A DNA stretch of 64,000 nt. Origin: Gonocerus acuteangulatus. Taxonomy: Eukaryota > Arthropoda > Insecta > Hemiptera > Coreidae. The stretch's first letter is position 1. Each line of letters begins with the position of its first letter. A program made the translations under genes and the position numbers. The stretch lies in contig OX328132.1 in assembly GCA_946811695.1 (NCBI GenBank), positions 122,152,235-122,216,234 of the forward strand. The letters are read 5' to 3'. Below are positions 1 to 11,795 of this stretch, in pieces. The notes below the pieces were generated by a model. That model searched no databases. It saw only the letters and a list, made by a program, of their open reading frames with translations, and was not told where the DNA came from.

Positions 1-1
1 A

Positions 2-711
2 CAAATACAGATCTATAGACCTGTGTTTAATGACCTCATAGTGGTTGACGACACATTAAACAAATACACATCTTTAGTCCTGTGTTTAATGACCTGATAG
101 TGGTTGACGACACATTAAACAAATACACATCTATAGTCCTGTGTTAAATGACCTGATAGTGGTTGACGACACATTAAACAAATACACATCTATAGTCCTG
201 TGTTTAATGACCCCATAGTTGTTGACGACACATTAAACAAATACAGATCTATAGTCCTGTGTTTAATGACCTCATAGTGGTTGACGAGACATTAAACAAA
301 TACACATCTCTAATCCTGTGTTTAATGACCTCATAGTGGTTGACGACACATTAAACCAATACACATTTCTAATCGTGTGTTTAATGACCTCATAGTGGTT
401 GATGACACATTAAACAAATACACATCTATAGTCCTGTGTTTAATGACCTCATAGTGGTTGACGACACATTAAACAAATACACATCTATAGTCCTGTGTTT
501 AATGACCTCATAGTGGTTGACGACACATTAAACAAATACCTATCTATAGTCCTGTGTTTAATGAACCAATAGTGGTTGACGACACATTAAACAAATACAC
601 ATCTATAGTCCTGTGTTTAATGACCTCATAGTGGTTGACGACACATTAAACAAATACACATCTATAGTCCTGTGTTTAATGACCTCATAGTGGTTGACGA
701 GACATTAAACA
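2..711. repeat. 59-bp satellite, about 12 tandem copies
   Basis: Unit starts repeat at 2, 61, 120 and so on with a constant 59-base period and few substitutions. Each unit contains CATTAAACA and, about 20 bases later, its exact complement TGTTTAATG, so each unit can fold into a 9-bp stem. The array is cut by the left window edge and ends in an A-rich tract at 712-735. No coding potential. Confidence 0.95.
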
Positions 712-786
712 AATAAATAATAATAAAAAAAAAAAAGAGTTAAATATGCATATCTGTAGTTTTAATTTAAACACGTAAGCCATAAC

Positions 787-950
787 GGGTACCGGAGGCC
801 TGGTTGCCGCGAGTGTTAAGGCGGGAGCACATAACACTCCTTACCAAGGACTGTGAGTTCGATTCCCACCTACGCGTGGTGGCTATTCTTTGGAAAAAAT
901 AGATCAGCCCTATCCTGAGAAAGGGATGGTAACCTATAGATAACCCGTCC
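787..950 (+). mobile_element. tRNA-derived SINE-like repeat (family SINE-1)
   Basis: An A-box-like stretch (801-821, with GTTAAGGCG) and a B-box (GTTCGATTCC near 857-866) lie 50 bases apart as in a pol III promoter, but the region does not fold as a clean tRNA. The 3' part (GGTAACCTATAGATAACCCG at 930-949) recurs on the minus strand at 22640-22690, supporting an interspersed family. An open frame on the minus strand here is a chance overlap. Confidence 0.55.
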
Positions 951-1239
951 AAAAATGTTGAGTTAATTATATTATTATAATAAATTACTGACATCAAAGT
1001 GAAACGTTGTAACAAATTTAATTTCCGTCCGAGTTAAGAATGATATGACTCATCAAAACTGCGCTAGCGAACATAAACCGTGGCTTAATCCTTGACTCGA
1101 GACCGATTTAGAACTTATAAACTCTTATTGCAACGGATCAATATGTATCACTCTTGCTAAAGAATTATCAAGAGAAGTAGAATAGAATGTAAAAAGTGTT
1201 TAATTTTTTAATAATTAAATTCTATACACATATTCTAGT

Positions 1240-1270
1240 TATATTTGAGTCCGTATATATATCGTGTGTA

Positions 1271-1332
<62 letters not shown>

Positions 1333-1690
1333 TATATGAGTCAGTTAACAGGATGCATGCCAGAGTAGTTATTTGCCAATACCAGTCGTAATTTTTGTTC
1401 ATTTCAACAAAACTCGGTATTCGTTGTGGTCGAATGAAGAAAAAAATGTGTTGGAAAAATAAAATAAATAGGTTCATTAGGAGGGGGGGGGCTAACTCCG
1501 GACCTAAATTAATAATTTGCGCATACCGATCGTAATTTCTGTTATATTCTAACGAAACGCTGTGTATACTTCCTGGATATCTAATAAGGAAGAAGTGTTG
1601 TAAAAATGAACTAAATCGGTCTTTTGGAAGGGCGGGGGTTACTTTGTACCATGGGCGTAAATGAGGGGGGGGCTGCAACCCCCCCCCCCC
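1240..1690 (-). mobile_element. 5' half of a microsatellite-centred element (C module), with TA tract and G/C homopolymers
   Basis: The (TA)n tract at 1268-1337 is followed by sequence matching, in reverse, the C modules at 18960, 35500 and 60940 (runs such as GTTTACTCCGGACC and AACGAAAC, with G8-C10 tracts after GGTTCATTAG). Ends near the long C run at 1679-1699. No gene seen. Confidence 0.6.
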
Positions 1691-1997
1691 CCCCCCCCCG
1701 AATTTTTGAGTTGATCAGTAAAAATCTTTCATAAACCCTTAAAAATAAATGAAATAAGATCACTTAGTTCATAAAAAATATTTTATTTTGGGCGTAATAG
1801 CGTTTTAGTTGGTTAAAACTATTCCAAGTTCTAAACTGTTAGTATTCCATAGCCCGGAAATGGTCTCAGCCCCCCTCCCCGAAATTTTCGCGGGAGTCGT
1901 GGGTTCGAGTCATACATGTGGCAGATTGAATTAGATAATTCCAGGTAATTGTTTTGACCCGATTTGACTCTCATAGGAAGTTTCGTAGATCAACTTC

Positions 1998-2920
1998 GTA
2001 AAGCACTTATAGATCAATTAGGTTTCATTGAGTTCCTTCTATCTTTTCGAACTCTAAGAGTTCTGCATATTTTATCGAATAATAACCTCTTCTATCACTT
2101 CTCTTTGTAAAGCACTTATAGATCAATTAGGTTTCATTGAGTTCCTTCTATCTTTTCGAACTGTAAGAGTTCTGCATTTTTTATCGAATAAGAACCTCTT
2201 CTATCACTTCTCTTCCTAAAGCACTTATAGATCAATTAAGTTTCATTGAGTTCCTTCCATCTTTTCGAACTCTAAGAAATATCGATACTTTATTGAACAA
2301 TAATCTCCTCTATCACTTCTCGTCGTAAAGCACTTATAGATCAATTAAGTTTCATTGAGTTCCTTCCATCTTTTCGAACTGTAAGAAATATGGATACTTT
2401 ATTGAACAATAATCTCCTCTATCACTTCTCGTCGTAAAGCACTTATAGATCAATTAAGTTTCATTGAGTTCCTTCCATCTTTTCGAACTGTAAGAAATAT
2501 GGATACTTTATTGAACAATAATCTCCTCTATCACTTCTCGTCGTAAAGCACTTATAGATCAATTAAGTTTCATTGAGTTCCTTCCATCTTTTCGAACTGT
2601 AAGAAATATGGATACTTTATTGAACAATAATCTCCTCTATCACTTCTCGTCGTAAAGCACTTATAGATCAATTAAGTTTCATTGAGTGCCTTCCATCTTT
2701 TCGAGCTGAAAGAAATCTGGATATTTTATTGAATAATAATCTCCTCTATCACTTCTCGTTGTAAAGCACTTATAGATCAATAAGTTCCATTTAGTTCCTT
2801 CTATCTTCTCGAACTGTTAGAGTTCTGAATATTTTTTCGAATAATAACCTCTTCTATCACTTCTCTTCTCTTCGTAAAGCCATTATGGATCAATTAAGTT
2901 TCAAAAAAGCACTTCTCTTC
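1998..2920. repeat. 109-bp tandem array, about 8-9 copies
   Basis: GTAAAGCACTTATAGATCA recurs at 1998, 2107, 2216, 2325, 2434, 2543, 2652, 2761 and about 2873. The central copies (2325-2760) are nearly identical while edge copies are diverged, the usual pattern of unequal exchange. No open frame. Confidence 0.95.
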
Positions 2921-3762
2921 AAAAATGGCAGTGTGTTTGAAAATATTAACAGATTTTATTTATCGCTTTGCAAGTTATAAGGCCTGTTTCAAAACGTGCT
3001 AAAACGACGTAGTTCTGACGTGAAGGAAGTTTCTCCTTATCGTCTACAGGATACTAAAACGCAATGCATTTTTTCTTTATCATTCGAAGTCCTTGCTTGC
3101 ATTTTATGAACAATATGAATGATTCACGGAGCTTTGTAGTGTTTCCGGCAATTCTAAGCAGCCCTTGGCTTTGATAAGTCCCGCATCATACTTCCTGTGA
3201 TGTGTGTCGCGCTTTCTAATCTCAACATTCAAGACTCACGAAGCCTTTTAGCGCGGTTCCTCCCTCCCTCCAAAGGGGAACTAACTGCCATCAGTTGGTA
3301 TCTTAAATCAAGGGGAACGTCTTTTTTGGGCATTTTTCAGGCCATTTTGTCACTTTGGAAGCCGTATAATAAAATTGATCGACCCGTGAAGATGTATCAG
3401 ATGAGCTAGCAGAAGTTAGCCGTTGACTACACCGTAGGATAAAAAATACCTCATACACAACTCACGAGTCTTTCATGCAGTGATTAGCAGACATGTGGCT
3501 TTGTTTAAATTAGGTCACACTAGATAATGCACTTCTGATTATTTAGGAAGAAGGAGGGAGTCTCTGTGATTTACAGAAATTAAGAAACACTTCATAGAAC
3601 AATGTGTGGGATATTTTTCACCCCACGGTGTCAATCCAGGGTTGAATACTAGCGTAAAATGTATCAGGCTCATGTAGATCATATTATTTAATATATCTTT
3701 ATTTGTTGCGGAGAAAAATAAGTTAACGGCACTACTAAATTTTTTAAATAATTTATAAGGTA
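2921..3762. other. unassigned AT-rich sequence
   Basis: No gene recognised. A TTTTAGCGCGGTTCCTCCC terminus, the reversed end of the microsatellite-centred A family, is present at about 3247-3270. The 70-codon open frame at 3197 has no recognisable motif. Confidence 0.5.
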
Positions 3763-3882
3763 CTAGCTGTTACCCGGTGTGCCATGCTACACCTACTTTA
3801 TATTAAATAGGTGTTACCGGGTGTGGCATGCTACACATGTTTCATATTAAATACCTGTTACCCAGCATGTCATGGTACTCCT
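3763..3882. repeat. three diverged copies of a ~55-60 bp repeat
   Basis: Related blocks beginning TGTTACCCGGTGTGCCATG (about 3768), GTTACCGGGTGTGGCATG (about 3812) and TGTTACCCAGCATGTCATGG (about 3857) are separated by ATATTAAATA spacers. Confidence 0.7.
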
Positions 3883-3883
3883 A

Positions 3884-5350
3884 CTTTATATTATATATTA
3901 AAATGAATGATTATATGACACTTGTTCAAATTATGAGAAAGTAAGTTTATAAGTTGAGAGCTCAGTTAAAAAAATTATTTTTCAAATTTTCACTGAATGT
4001 GGGGTGGAAAATAAATTAACCCTTATTTTAAAAAGTATACTGGAATCATGTAATTGTAGTACCACTTTAAAGAAAATCCTAACCAAACTACCTGTGTATA
4101 ATTTTTTAAAGAAAATAATGTGTGGTCCATATATAAATATATATTAAAAAATAGCAACAAAATGAAGCATTTAATTAAGGTTATACTTACTTAGTTATAA
4201 GTTTTAATCTAGTATAACTGAAACTATTCTTTATTTGTATTGTTTTTGTTTTTTTAAATATAATATTAATATGTTATGTTCTATACCTTTTCATGTAATA
4301 ATCTGTAACTAAGGTTTTTCTTTCTATGATTGAAAAAGTAATTGATGCAGGATTTATGTTAATTGAGCCAAAAGGAAAGTATTAAAAACTTTTTGTTCCA
4401 AATAAACTTTCACATTTTGTTGTTGACATTTTCCATTATATTAAAGCTTCTCTTTCAAATCTTAAGGCTTATGAGCTCTTCTTTAAGGATAGCCCTTTTG
4501 TCATAGGAAATAGGGGTATCTAAGAAAAACAAATTTAGATATTTTTGTTGCAGCTATAGACAACAATGAATTAAAGCTATTTGGGAATTTCAATAAGGAC
4601 TTATACTAAATAAATTAAAGGGGGATTAATTTGATTTGGCGAGGGGTCGAGGTTAGCTCAGTGGTAGAGCACTGGACTAATAAACTGGAGCACCTGAGAT
4701 CGAATCTCGAGCAAACAATAAAGATTTTTTCTTCTAATGTCTTCGTTCTTGGGTTGAATTTGGCCTCACTGGCAGTCCCTAGGCCAACCCAGCCTTTAAT
4801 AAATTTACCAATGGATACCCTGGGTGCTAATGGCTTGAGGTGTCGAAGCAGCCTAGGGGAAAATCAGGCGGCTGGAGCATAGTACTGACCACACTATCTC
4901 CCTAGTGTGCTGTACAGTCATGAATCAGATTCCTCTATAGTATCTGCCACTTAGGGTCCTCGTGGCCTTTCTTTTTCTTTTTTTTTTTTTTTTTGATTTT
5001 GCAACAATATTGTGCTCAAATTGCAAGCGTATTTAAATAATGGAGTAGTCAGAGGATATAAATATCTCAGACAAAAGAAAGCAGATATAAAAATATAATA
5101 AAACTGCTGGGTGTAAATATGTCAATAATAAAGAGGCTTGGCATATTTAGATTAATAGAAAATTGCATGGAAAATTCAATTCACCTGGGGGGGGGGGATA
5201 AATGAAAGAATTCATTTTAATAAGAAGGAAATAGTTTAAAGACAATTCCATAACAGCAAATTAAAATGATATAAACTTAAATATTAAAAGTGAAATTAAG
5301 TTAGGCTTGCGATGGACAAAACATTATGAAACAATAAAAATGATATAAAA
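3884..5350. repeat. segmental tandem duplication, unit 1 (1467 bp)
   Basis: This block is repeated head-to-tail at 5351-7950 with only scattered differences. It contains one SINE-2 copy. Unit 1 lacks both insertions found in unit 2, so it shows the empty target sites. Confidence 0.92.
4645..4993 (+). mobile_element. tRNA-derived SINE (family SINE-2), copy 1
   Basis: The 5' part is tRNA-like: A box TTAGCTCAGTGGTAGAGC (from 4653) and B box GATCGAATCTC (about 4698). A unique body follows, including CTTGGGTTGAATTTGG and the CACACTATCTCCCTAGTGTG palindrome near 4892, and a T-rich tail ends at 4993. The body recurs at 7246-7590 (by duplication), at 19655-19890 in reverse, and in a diverged form near 22125-22250. 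An 83-codon open frame across it is not a gene. Confidence 0.75.
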
Positions 5351-5737
5351 CTTTATATTATATATTAAAATGAATGATTATATGACACTTGTTCAAATTA
5401 TGAGAAAGTAAGTTTATAAGTTGAGAGCTCAGTTAAAAAATTGTTTTTTCAAATTTTCACTGAATGTGGGGTGGAAAATAAATTAAACCTTATTTTAAAA
5501 AGTATACTGGAATCATGTAATTGTAGTACCACTTTAAAGAAAATCCTAACCAAACTACGTGTTTATAATTTTTTAAAGAAAATAATGTGTGGTCCATATA
5601 TAAATATATATTAAAAAATAGCAACAAAATGAAGCATTTAATTAAGGTCATTCTTACTTAGTTATAAGTTTTAATCTAGTATAACTGAAACTATTCTTTA
5701 TTTGTATTGTTTTTGTGTTTTTAAATATAATATTAAT

Positions 5738-6520
5738 AATGATGATTAGATAGTTAGCCGTCGAGGTGATAAGCAAAGATGGAATGGTTGGGATTCGGCT
5801 AAATAAGCCTCAATATGATTTTGTTTTAAAAAATCTATATTTCGGACGTTTTGTCTACTGATTGGTAGCCTTCGTCAGCTAAAATGACAAAAAAAGAAAT
5901 TAATACAGAAACCAAAAAAAGTTTATAATTGTGATAGGTAACAGAACTAAAAATACAATTAACTTATAAAAGAACATATCGTCTTAAATTCTTAGAATGA
6001 AAAAGTAAATAGGTACAATAATTGATTTTAATAGTAATTAGTAACATTAATTGATTTTACAAAGAAATATGAAACTACATACCAATGACAAATATAGTAG
6101 CTAGTAGGAGGTATATATATACAAATATAGTAGCTAGGTTAGTATCTTATTTCTTTGTAAAATTAATTAATGTTACTATTAGCTACTATATTTGTCATTG
6201 GTATGTAGTTTCATATTTCTTTGTAAAATCAATTAATGTTACTAATTACTATTAAAATCAATTATTGTACCTATTTACTTTTTCAATCTACTCATTCTAA
6301 GAATTTAAGACGATATGTTCTTTTATATCTTAATTGTATTTTTAGTTCTGTTACCTATCACAATTATAAACTTTTTTTGGTTTCTGTATTAATTTCTTTT
6401 TTTGTCATTTTAGCTGACGAAGGCTACCAATCAGTAGCCAAAACATCCGAAATATAGATTTTTTAAAACAAAATCATATTGAGGTTTATTTAGCCGAATC
6501 CCAACCATTCCATCTTTACT
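5738..6520. mobile_element. palindromic Penelope-like non-autonomous element with 12-bp target duplication
   Basis: Flanked by TATAATATTAAT at 5726-5737 and 6521-6532; unit 1 has this once. The two halves are near-inverted repeats, each with a decayed hammerhead core (CTGACGA then a GGCTAC / GTAGCC-type stem II). In both arms the invariant GAAA has become AAAA. The left end carries about 33 extra bases (GTTAGCCGTCGAGGTGATAA) that the right end lacks. The same asymmetric layout is found reversed at 48521-50436, so one family is present in both orientations. Confidence 0.85.
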
Positions 6521-6799
6521 TATAATATTAATATGTTATGTTCTATACCTTTTCATGTAATAATCTGTAACTAAGGTTTTTCTTTCTATGATTGAAAAAG
6601 TAATTGATGCAGGATTTATGTTAATTGAGCCAAAAGGAAAGTAATAAAAACTTTTTGTTCCAAATAAACTTTCACATTTTGTTGTTGACATTTTCCGTTA
6701 TATTAAAGCTTCTCTTTCAATTCTTAAGGTTTATGAGCTCTTCTTTAAGGATAGCCCTTTTGTCATAGGAAATAGGGCTATCTAAGAAAAACAAATTTA

Positions 6800-7129
6800 C
6801 AACTTATAAGTAAAGAAAATGTACAAGTAGTAGGTAAAAGACAGGCAGAAATGAGCGGAGTATATATATCAATACAATAAATTTTAACCAATCTTATTTT
6901 TAAAAACAATGAAAATACGGTAGTTGGAAAGAAAACAGCATGTAGAACTTGTTAGTAAAAACAGTACAAAAAAAAATATTAAACAGTAAAAACAACGCAC
7001 ATTTTTTATGTAGTGAAAAACAACGTCCAAAATACAGATTTCTTTTTGAAAGTCTGACGTTTTTCTCCTAGCCGAATCCCAACTATACCTGTCTTCGTAT
7101 CTCTCCAGCGGCTAACTATCTCCATCTTT
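6800..7129. mobile_element. 330-bp insertion with 9-bp target duplication, Penelope-end related
   Basis: Flanked by ACAAATTTA at 6791-6799 and 7130-7138; the uninterrupted site is in unit 1. Its right end, reversed, reads AGATAGTTAGCCG and GTTGGGATTCGGCTA, matching the terminal part of the elements at 5738 and 48521, but no hammerhead core is visible. No protein domain recognised. Confidence 0.7.
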
Positions 7130-7245
7130 ACAAATTTAGATATTTTTGTTGCAGCCATAGACAACAATGAATTAAAGCTATTTGGGAATTTCAATAAGGA
7201 CTTATACTAAATAAATTAATGGGGGATTAATTTGATTTGGCGAGG

Positions 7246-7590
7246 GGTCGAGGTTAGCTCAGTGGTAGAGCACTGGACTAATAAACTGGAGCACCTGAGA
7301 TCGAATCTCGAGCAAACAATAAAGATTTTTTCTTCTAATGTCTTCGTTCTTGGGTTGAATTTGGCTTCACTGGCAGTCCCTAGGCCAACCCAGCCTTTAA
7401 TAAATTTACCAATGGATACCCTGGGTGCTAATGGCTTGAGGTGTCGAAGCAGCCTAGGGGAAAATCAGGCGGTTGGAGCATAGTACTCACCACACTATCT
7501 CCCTAGTGTGCTGTACAGTCATGAATCCGATTCCTCTATAGTATCTGCCACTTAGGGTCCTCGTGGCCTTTTTTTTTCTTTTTCTTTTTT
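7246..7590 (+). mobile_element. tRNA-derived SINE-2, copy 2
   Basis: Same element as at 4645, copied by the segmental duplication rather than by a new insertion. A few substitutions and a shorter T-rich tail separate the two. Confidence 0.75.
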
Positions 7591-7950
7591 GATTTTGCAA
7601 CAATATTGCGCTCAAATTGCAAGCGTATTTAAATAAGGGAGTAGTCAGAGGATATAAATATCTCAGACAAAAGAAAGCAGATATAAAAATGTAATAAAAC
7701 TGCTGGGTGTAAATATGTCAATAATAAAGAGGCTTGGCATATTTAGATTAATAGAAAATTGCATGGAAAATTCAATTCACCTGGGGGGGGGGGGGATAAA
7801 TGAAAGAATTCATTTTAATAAGAAGGAAATGTTTTAAAGACAATTCCATGACAGCAAATTAAAATGATATAAATTTAAATATTAAAAGTGAAATTAAGTT
7901 AGGCTTGCGATGGACAAAACGTTATGAAACAATAAAAATGATATAAAACT

Positions 7951-8469
7951 CCATGGTTGCTGCCTTCTCCTTAATGGAACATATTTTTTTAAAGGTTCTA
8001 AGATTGAGGGCTTGGAGGAATAATTTATGATAATAAAGTAAATATTTTTGGTACAAATCTAGAAGAGAATGTAATTGATTCCTTCTGGAAGTTATTCATA
8101 ATGGGTATTACTACCATATTTTTTAAAATTAAATGTGCCTTTTGACCCTTTTTATAATTAAAATTGTTGAGATAAGAAATTATTTAAAAGTAGTAAAAGT
8201 GTGGGAGATTCATAAAAGCATGTCAAGTTCATATCCATTTATTACATACACAAACAGCAAGATGTACATCACTTCACATTATAAATTGTATAACCGACAA
8301 AAATGTTCCTCCCTAAGGCAGGAAGTATGAACAATAAATGAAATATAAAATATCAAATTTAACATATTTCTGAATTTCTCAAATGTTTCTTTACACAATG
8401 AGTTTTTAAGCATGTCTCCAATATATTCATTTGACTCAAATGTTAGACTACTCCATTTTTTTCAATTGA
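7951..8469. other. AT-rich sequence, no feature recognised
   Basis: No gene, repeat family or structural signal seen. The short open frame at 8133-8330 shows no recognisable domain. Confidence 0.5.
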
Positions 8470-9250
8470 AAAAAAATGGAGTTGTCCAACTTTGATACCA
8501 ATCTCCTCAAATATACACTTCCGAATTGATTTTACCATTTAAGAATGCAGTCTCTATGTCCAACTGGTCAACATTTTACATTTACAACTTTCTTATTTTC
8601 AACTAAATCCCAAGTATTATTTTGTTTAAAACTATACATTTGTATTTATCCAAGGCTTTCATCTAAAAATAAATCAAGTCCGGTTCCTTTTCTTCATTAA
8701 AATTTTTCATCAGTTCCCACTAACCTAACTATTAACTAATCATCATCATCAACATGCATAGTGACTATGATTTTATTATTCAAAAGTACTCCCGAGCTTC
8801 ACTATAACGGATTAAAATGCAAATATTCACCTTCTTACCCCATTTAAAAGTCGTTATTTGTTCTGGTTTCTTAAGAACAACTTTACTACCATATAAACGT
8901 AACTTAGAAACATCTGGTTTCTTTCCAAATATATTTTATAGGATGTTTTATTCTCAATGGTTTTAGCTAAAGTGCGATTTTTCAAATAAGTTGCTCCACA
9001 AACAATTTTTGGCCAAAACTTTTTTACAACAATAGATTCTGCCAGTAAACAATGACATATATTCATAATTGTTCTAAAAAATTGGTCAGCAGTTCCCTTT
9101 AATTTGTGAATATATGAGGGCATGGATTAATTTAGGTACTCTTATTCTTTGTAAAAGCATAAATCATACTATTTAAATATTCCTTACCATTGTCACATCT
9201 CATAATTTTAATTCTCTTATTGGTTAATTTTCCAAGCAATTAAACACTTA
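8470..9250 (-). pseudogene. Ty1/copia-type retrotransposon pol remnant (integrase then reverse transcriptase)
   Basis: Read on the minus strand from 9250 downwards, the decayed frames give RCDNGKEYLN (integrase core, about 9175-9205), then RTIMNICHCLLAES..KKFWPKIVCGATYLKNR (about 8980-9075), both typical of the copia integrase after the DNG motif and before the helper-like RTMN block. Further on, near 8520-8585, the frame reads QLDIETAFLNGKINSEVYI, the copia reverse-transcriptase motif around the first catalytic aspartate. The order integrase before reverse transcriptase is diagnostic of copia against Gypsy. Several stops and frame changes interrupt it; no LTRs were identified. A dead fragment. 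Confidence 0.8.
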
Positions 9251-9300
9251 TTTATATTCTATATTAACACCATGTATGGCATAACTAAAAGATGAAAATA

Positions 9301-10085
9301 GACAAACAAAGGTTAAAACTGAAATGTTTTAACACACAGTTTTAACGAAATGTTTCGAAAAAGATTTGTTAAAAACATAAACCGTTTAAATGTATTTGCA
9401 AGCTTTTACTAAGCAAATGCATGTGATAAAACGGAGGAATAAATTAATTATTAAAGGCATAGTTTTTAATAAGCAATAAAATAGCATAGTAACAAAAATA
9501 GTAAACAAAGGGAATGGAAGTTAAACTTATAGTTCTACTTACTTGACTTACATGGTTATAAGATAAATGAAAACACCAAACTTAAAAAAGTTTGATACAG
9601 ACACTTTTGCAAACTTTATGAAGTTTGATTAACGCACGTTTGAAAACTTAAAAAGTTGGCAGACACTTAAAAAAGTTTCATGAAACTTAAAAAGTTAGAT
9701 GTATGAATGTTAGATATAATAACTAAGGCTAAAAAAAGAAAAAATGTTCAAGCTTAAAACGTAAATGTTTTAGAGCGAAAAATGGCTTCTAAGCCCAGTG
9801 TTGTCCTACAGAAATAAATTTATGTTATACGATATATTTACTTTTTATTACTTTAAGATAGACTTAAAAGACTAAAAGATAGGCTTAAAAAATGTTCAAA
9901 CTTAAAAAAGTTCAAAGTTAAAAAAGTTTGATACACACGTTTGCAAACGTAATGTAATTTAAATTGTAATTTCTAATTAAACAAACAAAGGTTAAAGCTG
10001 AAATGTTTTAGAACAAAGTTTTAACGAAATGTTTCAAAAAAGATTTGTTAAAAACTTAAACCGTTTAAATGTATTTTCAAGCTTA
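9301..10085. repeat. pair of ~105-bp direct repeats in AT-rich sequence
   Basis: A block from ACAAAGGTTAAAACTGAAAT to the AAGCTT-like end lies at 9301-9405 and again at 9975-10085 with about a dozen differences. The interval between is rich in short AAAAAGTTTGATACA-type repeats. No gene. It could be a relic of terminal repeats, but no TG..CA ends were found. Confidence 0.65.
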
Positions 10086-10289
10086 ATTCTGTCGCAAAAC
10101 TGAATAACACCTAAGAGCCCAGTGTTGTCTTACTTGATATATACTTCTTAAACAGAAATATGATTTTTCTCCAAATTCTGAGAATATAAGGCTATTTTGA
10201 GAATAGGTAAAACTTTAAAAGAAGTTAAAATAAAACTCTAAAAATAAGTATAACTTAAAAAAAAGTAAAACAAAAACAAAAAGAAAGTA

Positions 10290-10640
10290 AAACTTAAAAA
10301 AAAGAAGAGTTTTGTTGGCTTGCTAATTTCCATCTATATTGCCGTTCTTCTTTGAAGAAGTTGCAACACTGGAAGAAAATGGCTATTTCGGAGAATTTAC
10401 TCCTTCATAAATGACATTTTCGAAGGCGTAACTCCCGAACTGTGAATCCTAGAAGATTTTGAGCTAGACTACGAGATTTCCCGGATCAAGACGTATCTAT
10501 GTGCGAAGTTTGGTCAATATCAGACAAACGGTGTGGATTTGTATAAGGAACAAACAAACAGACAAACAGACAAACAGAAAAACAGACAAACAGACAAACA
10601 GACAGACACGTGATTTTTATATATATAGATTTTTCACTAA
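10290..10640 (+). mobile_element. transposon 3' tail with (CAAACAGA)n
   Basis: AGTTTGGTCAATATCAGACAA followed by a tract of CAAACAGA-like repeats (10549-10607) and a short TA run resembles the 3' end commonly seen on arthropod interspersed repeats. No coding part is attached, so the class is not determined. Confidence 0.5.
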
Positions 10641-10702
10641 ACAATAATTAAAATGTTGAAAAAACGACATATAGTTGTAAATCAAAACGCATGTATACCT
10701 TT

Positions 10703-10975
10703 TCACAAATTAAGAAGTAGACATATTTTCCATGGAGCATCATATTTTACAACACATATAACCTCTTCTGCAATGGTTCCCGACAGCTTTTGTGGAGTGC
10801 CTCGAAAACTATTTACTACAGGATCTGATTTGATTAGCAGCATATTTAGTAAGTCTCTATTCGTTGCTGAACTAGAACTTTTTCCTGTGTGAGATTCTTT
10901 AAATCTTCTGCAGTCTTTATTTCTGGCTTCTTGTGCCACTTCTGGTAGTTGTCCTATAGGTACCGTCACTGGCAT
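10703..10975 (-). pseudogene. open fragment of unrecognised (probably transposon) protein
   Basis: A 90-codon minus-strand frame with a balanced, non-repetitive composition: it contains the serine run GKSSSSATNRDLLNMLLIKS followed by DPVVNSFRGTPQKLSGT. It does not look like noise from AT-rich DNA, and it sits among transposon tails and a (TA)n tract, so a mobile-element origin is likely. I do not recognise the family. No start context, partner exon or terminus was found. Confidence 0.35.
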
Positions 10976-11040
10976 ATAACGTTAGCGTTGCGATTTTTTC
11001 AAGCGAATTTTTGAGCCAGCTAGAGAGCGAACAGGCAAAC

Positions 11041-11066
<26 letters not shown>

Positions 11067-11072
<6 letters not shown>

Positions 11073-11746
11073 AGGGCATCATTCAATAATCATTCAAATA
11101 AATTTTTATTGAATACAAATTTATTCATTGTTTAAATTATTCATCCACTGATTGATTTTTTATTCTATGAATAACACGGTTGGCCCATTATTCAATAAAT
11201 TTTTATTGAATAAGAATTTATTCATTTATTCAGTTTTCCATTGACTGATTTTTTTTTATTTAATGAATAATTAATTGTTTTTCATTCTACATTCATTATT
11301 TTTATATATTTTAAATAATGTGGTACATGGAACAACAAACTCAGATTCTTTAAGTTCAGTAAATAATATCACTAAAATAAATAATTTTCATTAAAAGTAA
11401 GAAAAATTTTAATGAACATAGTCATTTTTATTAGAAAAGGTTGGGAAAATAAATCTCTTGTATTTAACAAAAAATTTCAGTCAAATAAATCAATTTCATT
11501 CAAAAAATTATTTCATTCAAATAAATAACTTTCATTCAATAAAGATTTTCATTCAATAAATCATTTTTATTCAATAAAAATTTTCATTCAATAAATCATG
11601 GTTATTCAATAATGAATAAAAATAAAAAGTTACGTTATTCATTGAATTGACTGAATAATGAATGAAAAATTATTTATTATTCAGAATGAAATAGCAGATT
11701 TACTCGTCATTCATTATTCATTATTCTGAATGATTTTCGTCCAACA

Positions 11747-11749
<3 letters not shown>
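11067..11749. mobile_element. hAT-like non-autonomous element in a TA tract
   Basis: Ends are CAGAGTAGGGCATCATTC (left) and, reversed, CAGTGTTGGACGAAAATC (right), the CAGnG form typical of hAT termini. It is flanked by (TA)n on both sides, which would hide an 8-bp target duplication. The interior is made of degenerate ATTCAATAA / TTATTGAAT repeats. No transposase. Confidence 0.6.

Positions 11750-11792
<43 letters not shown>

Positions 11793-11795
<3 letters not shown>

Larger units (their letters stand above)
5351..7950. repeat. segmental tandem duplication, unit 2 (1467 bp plus two insertions)
   Basis: Same sequence as unit 1, interrupted at 5738-6520 and 6800-7129. The extra length matches the two inserts plus their 12- and 9-base target duplications within about one base, so the order of events is duplication first, insertions later. 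Confidence 0.92.

Noticed and set aside
1905..1970. tRNA-like B box (GTGGGTTCGAGTC) near 1910
   Set aside because: No A box at the right distance and no second copy of the surrounding sequence; too weak to call.
4650..4715. Possible tRNA gene
   Set aside because: A and B boxes are present, but the arms do not pair and a SINE body plus T-rich tail follow; the sequence recurs as a repeat.
4631..7483. Two nearly identical 83-codon frames starting at 4631 and 7232
   Set aside because: They lie across a tRNA-derived SINE; the conservation is due to the segmental duplication.
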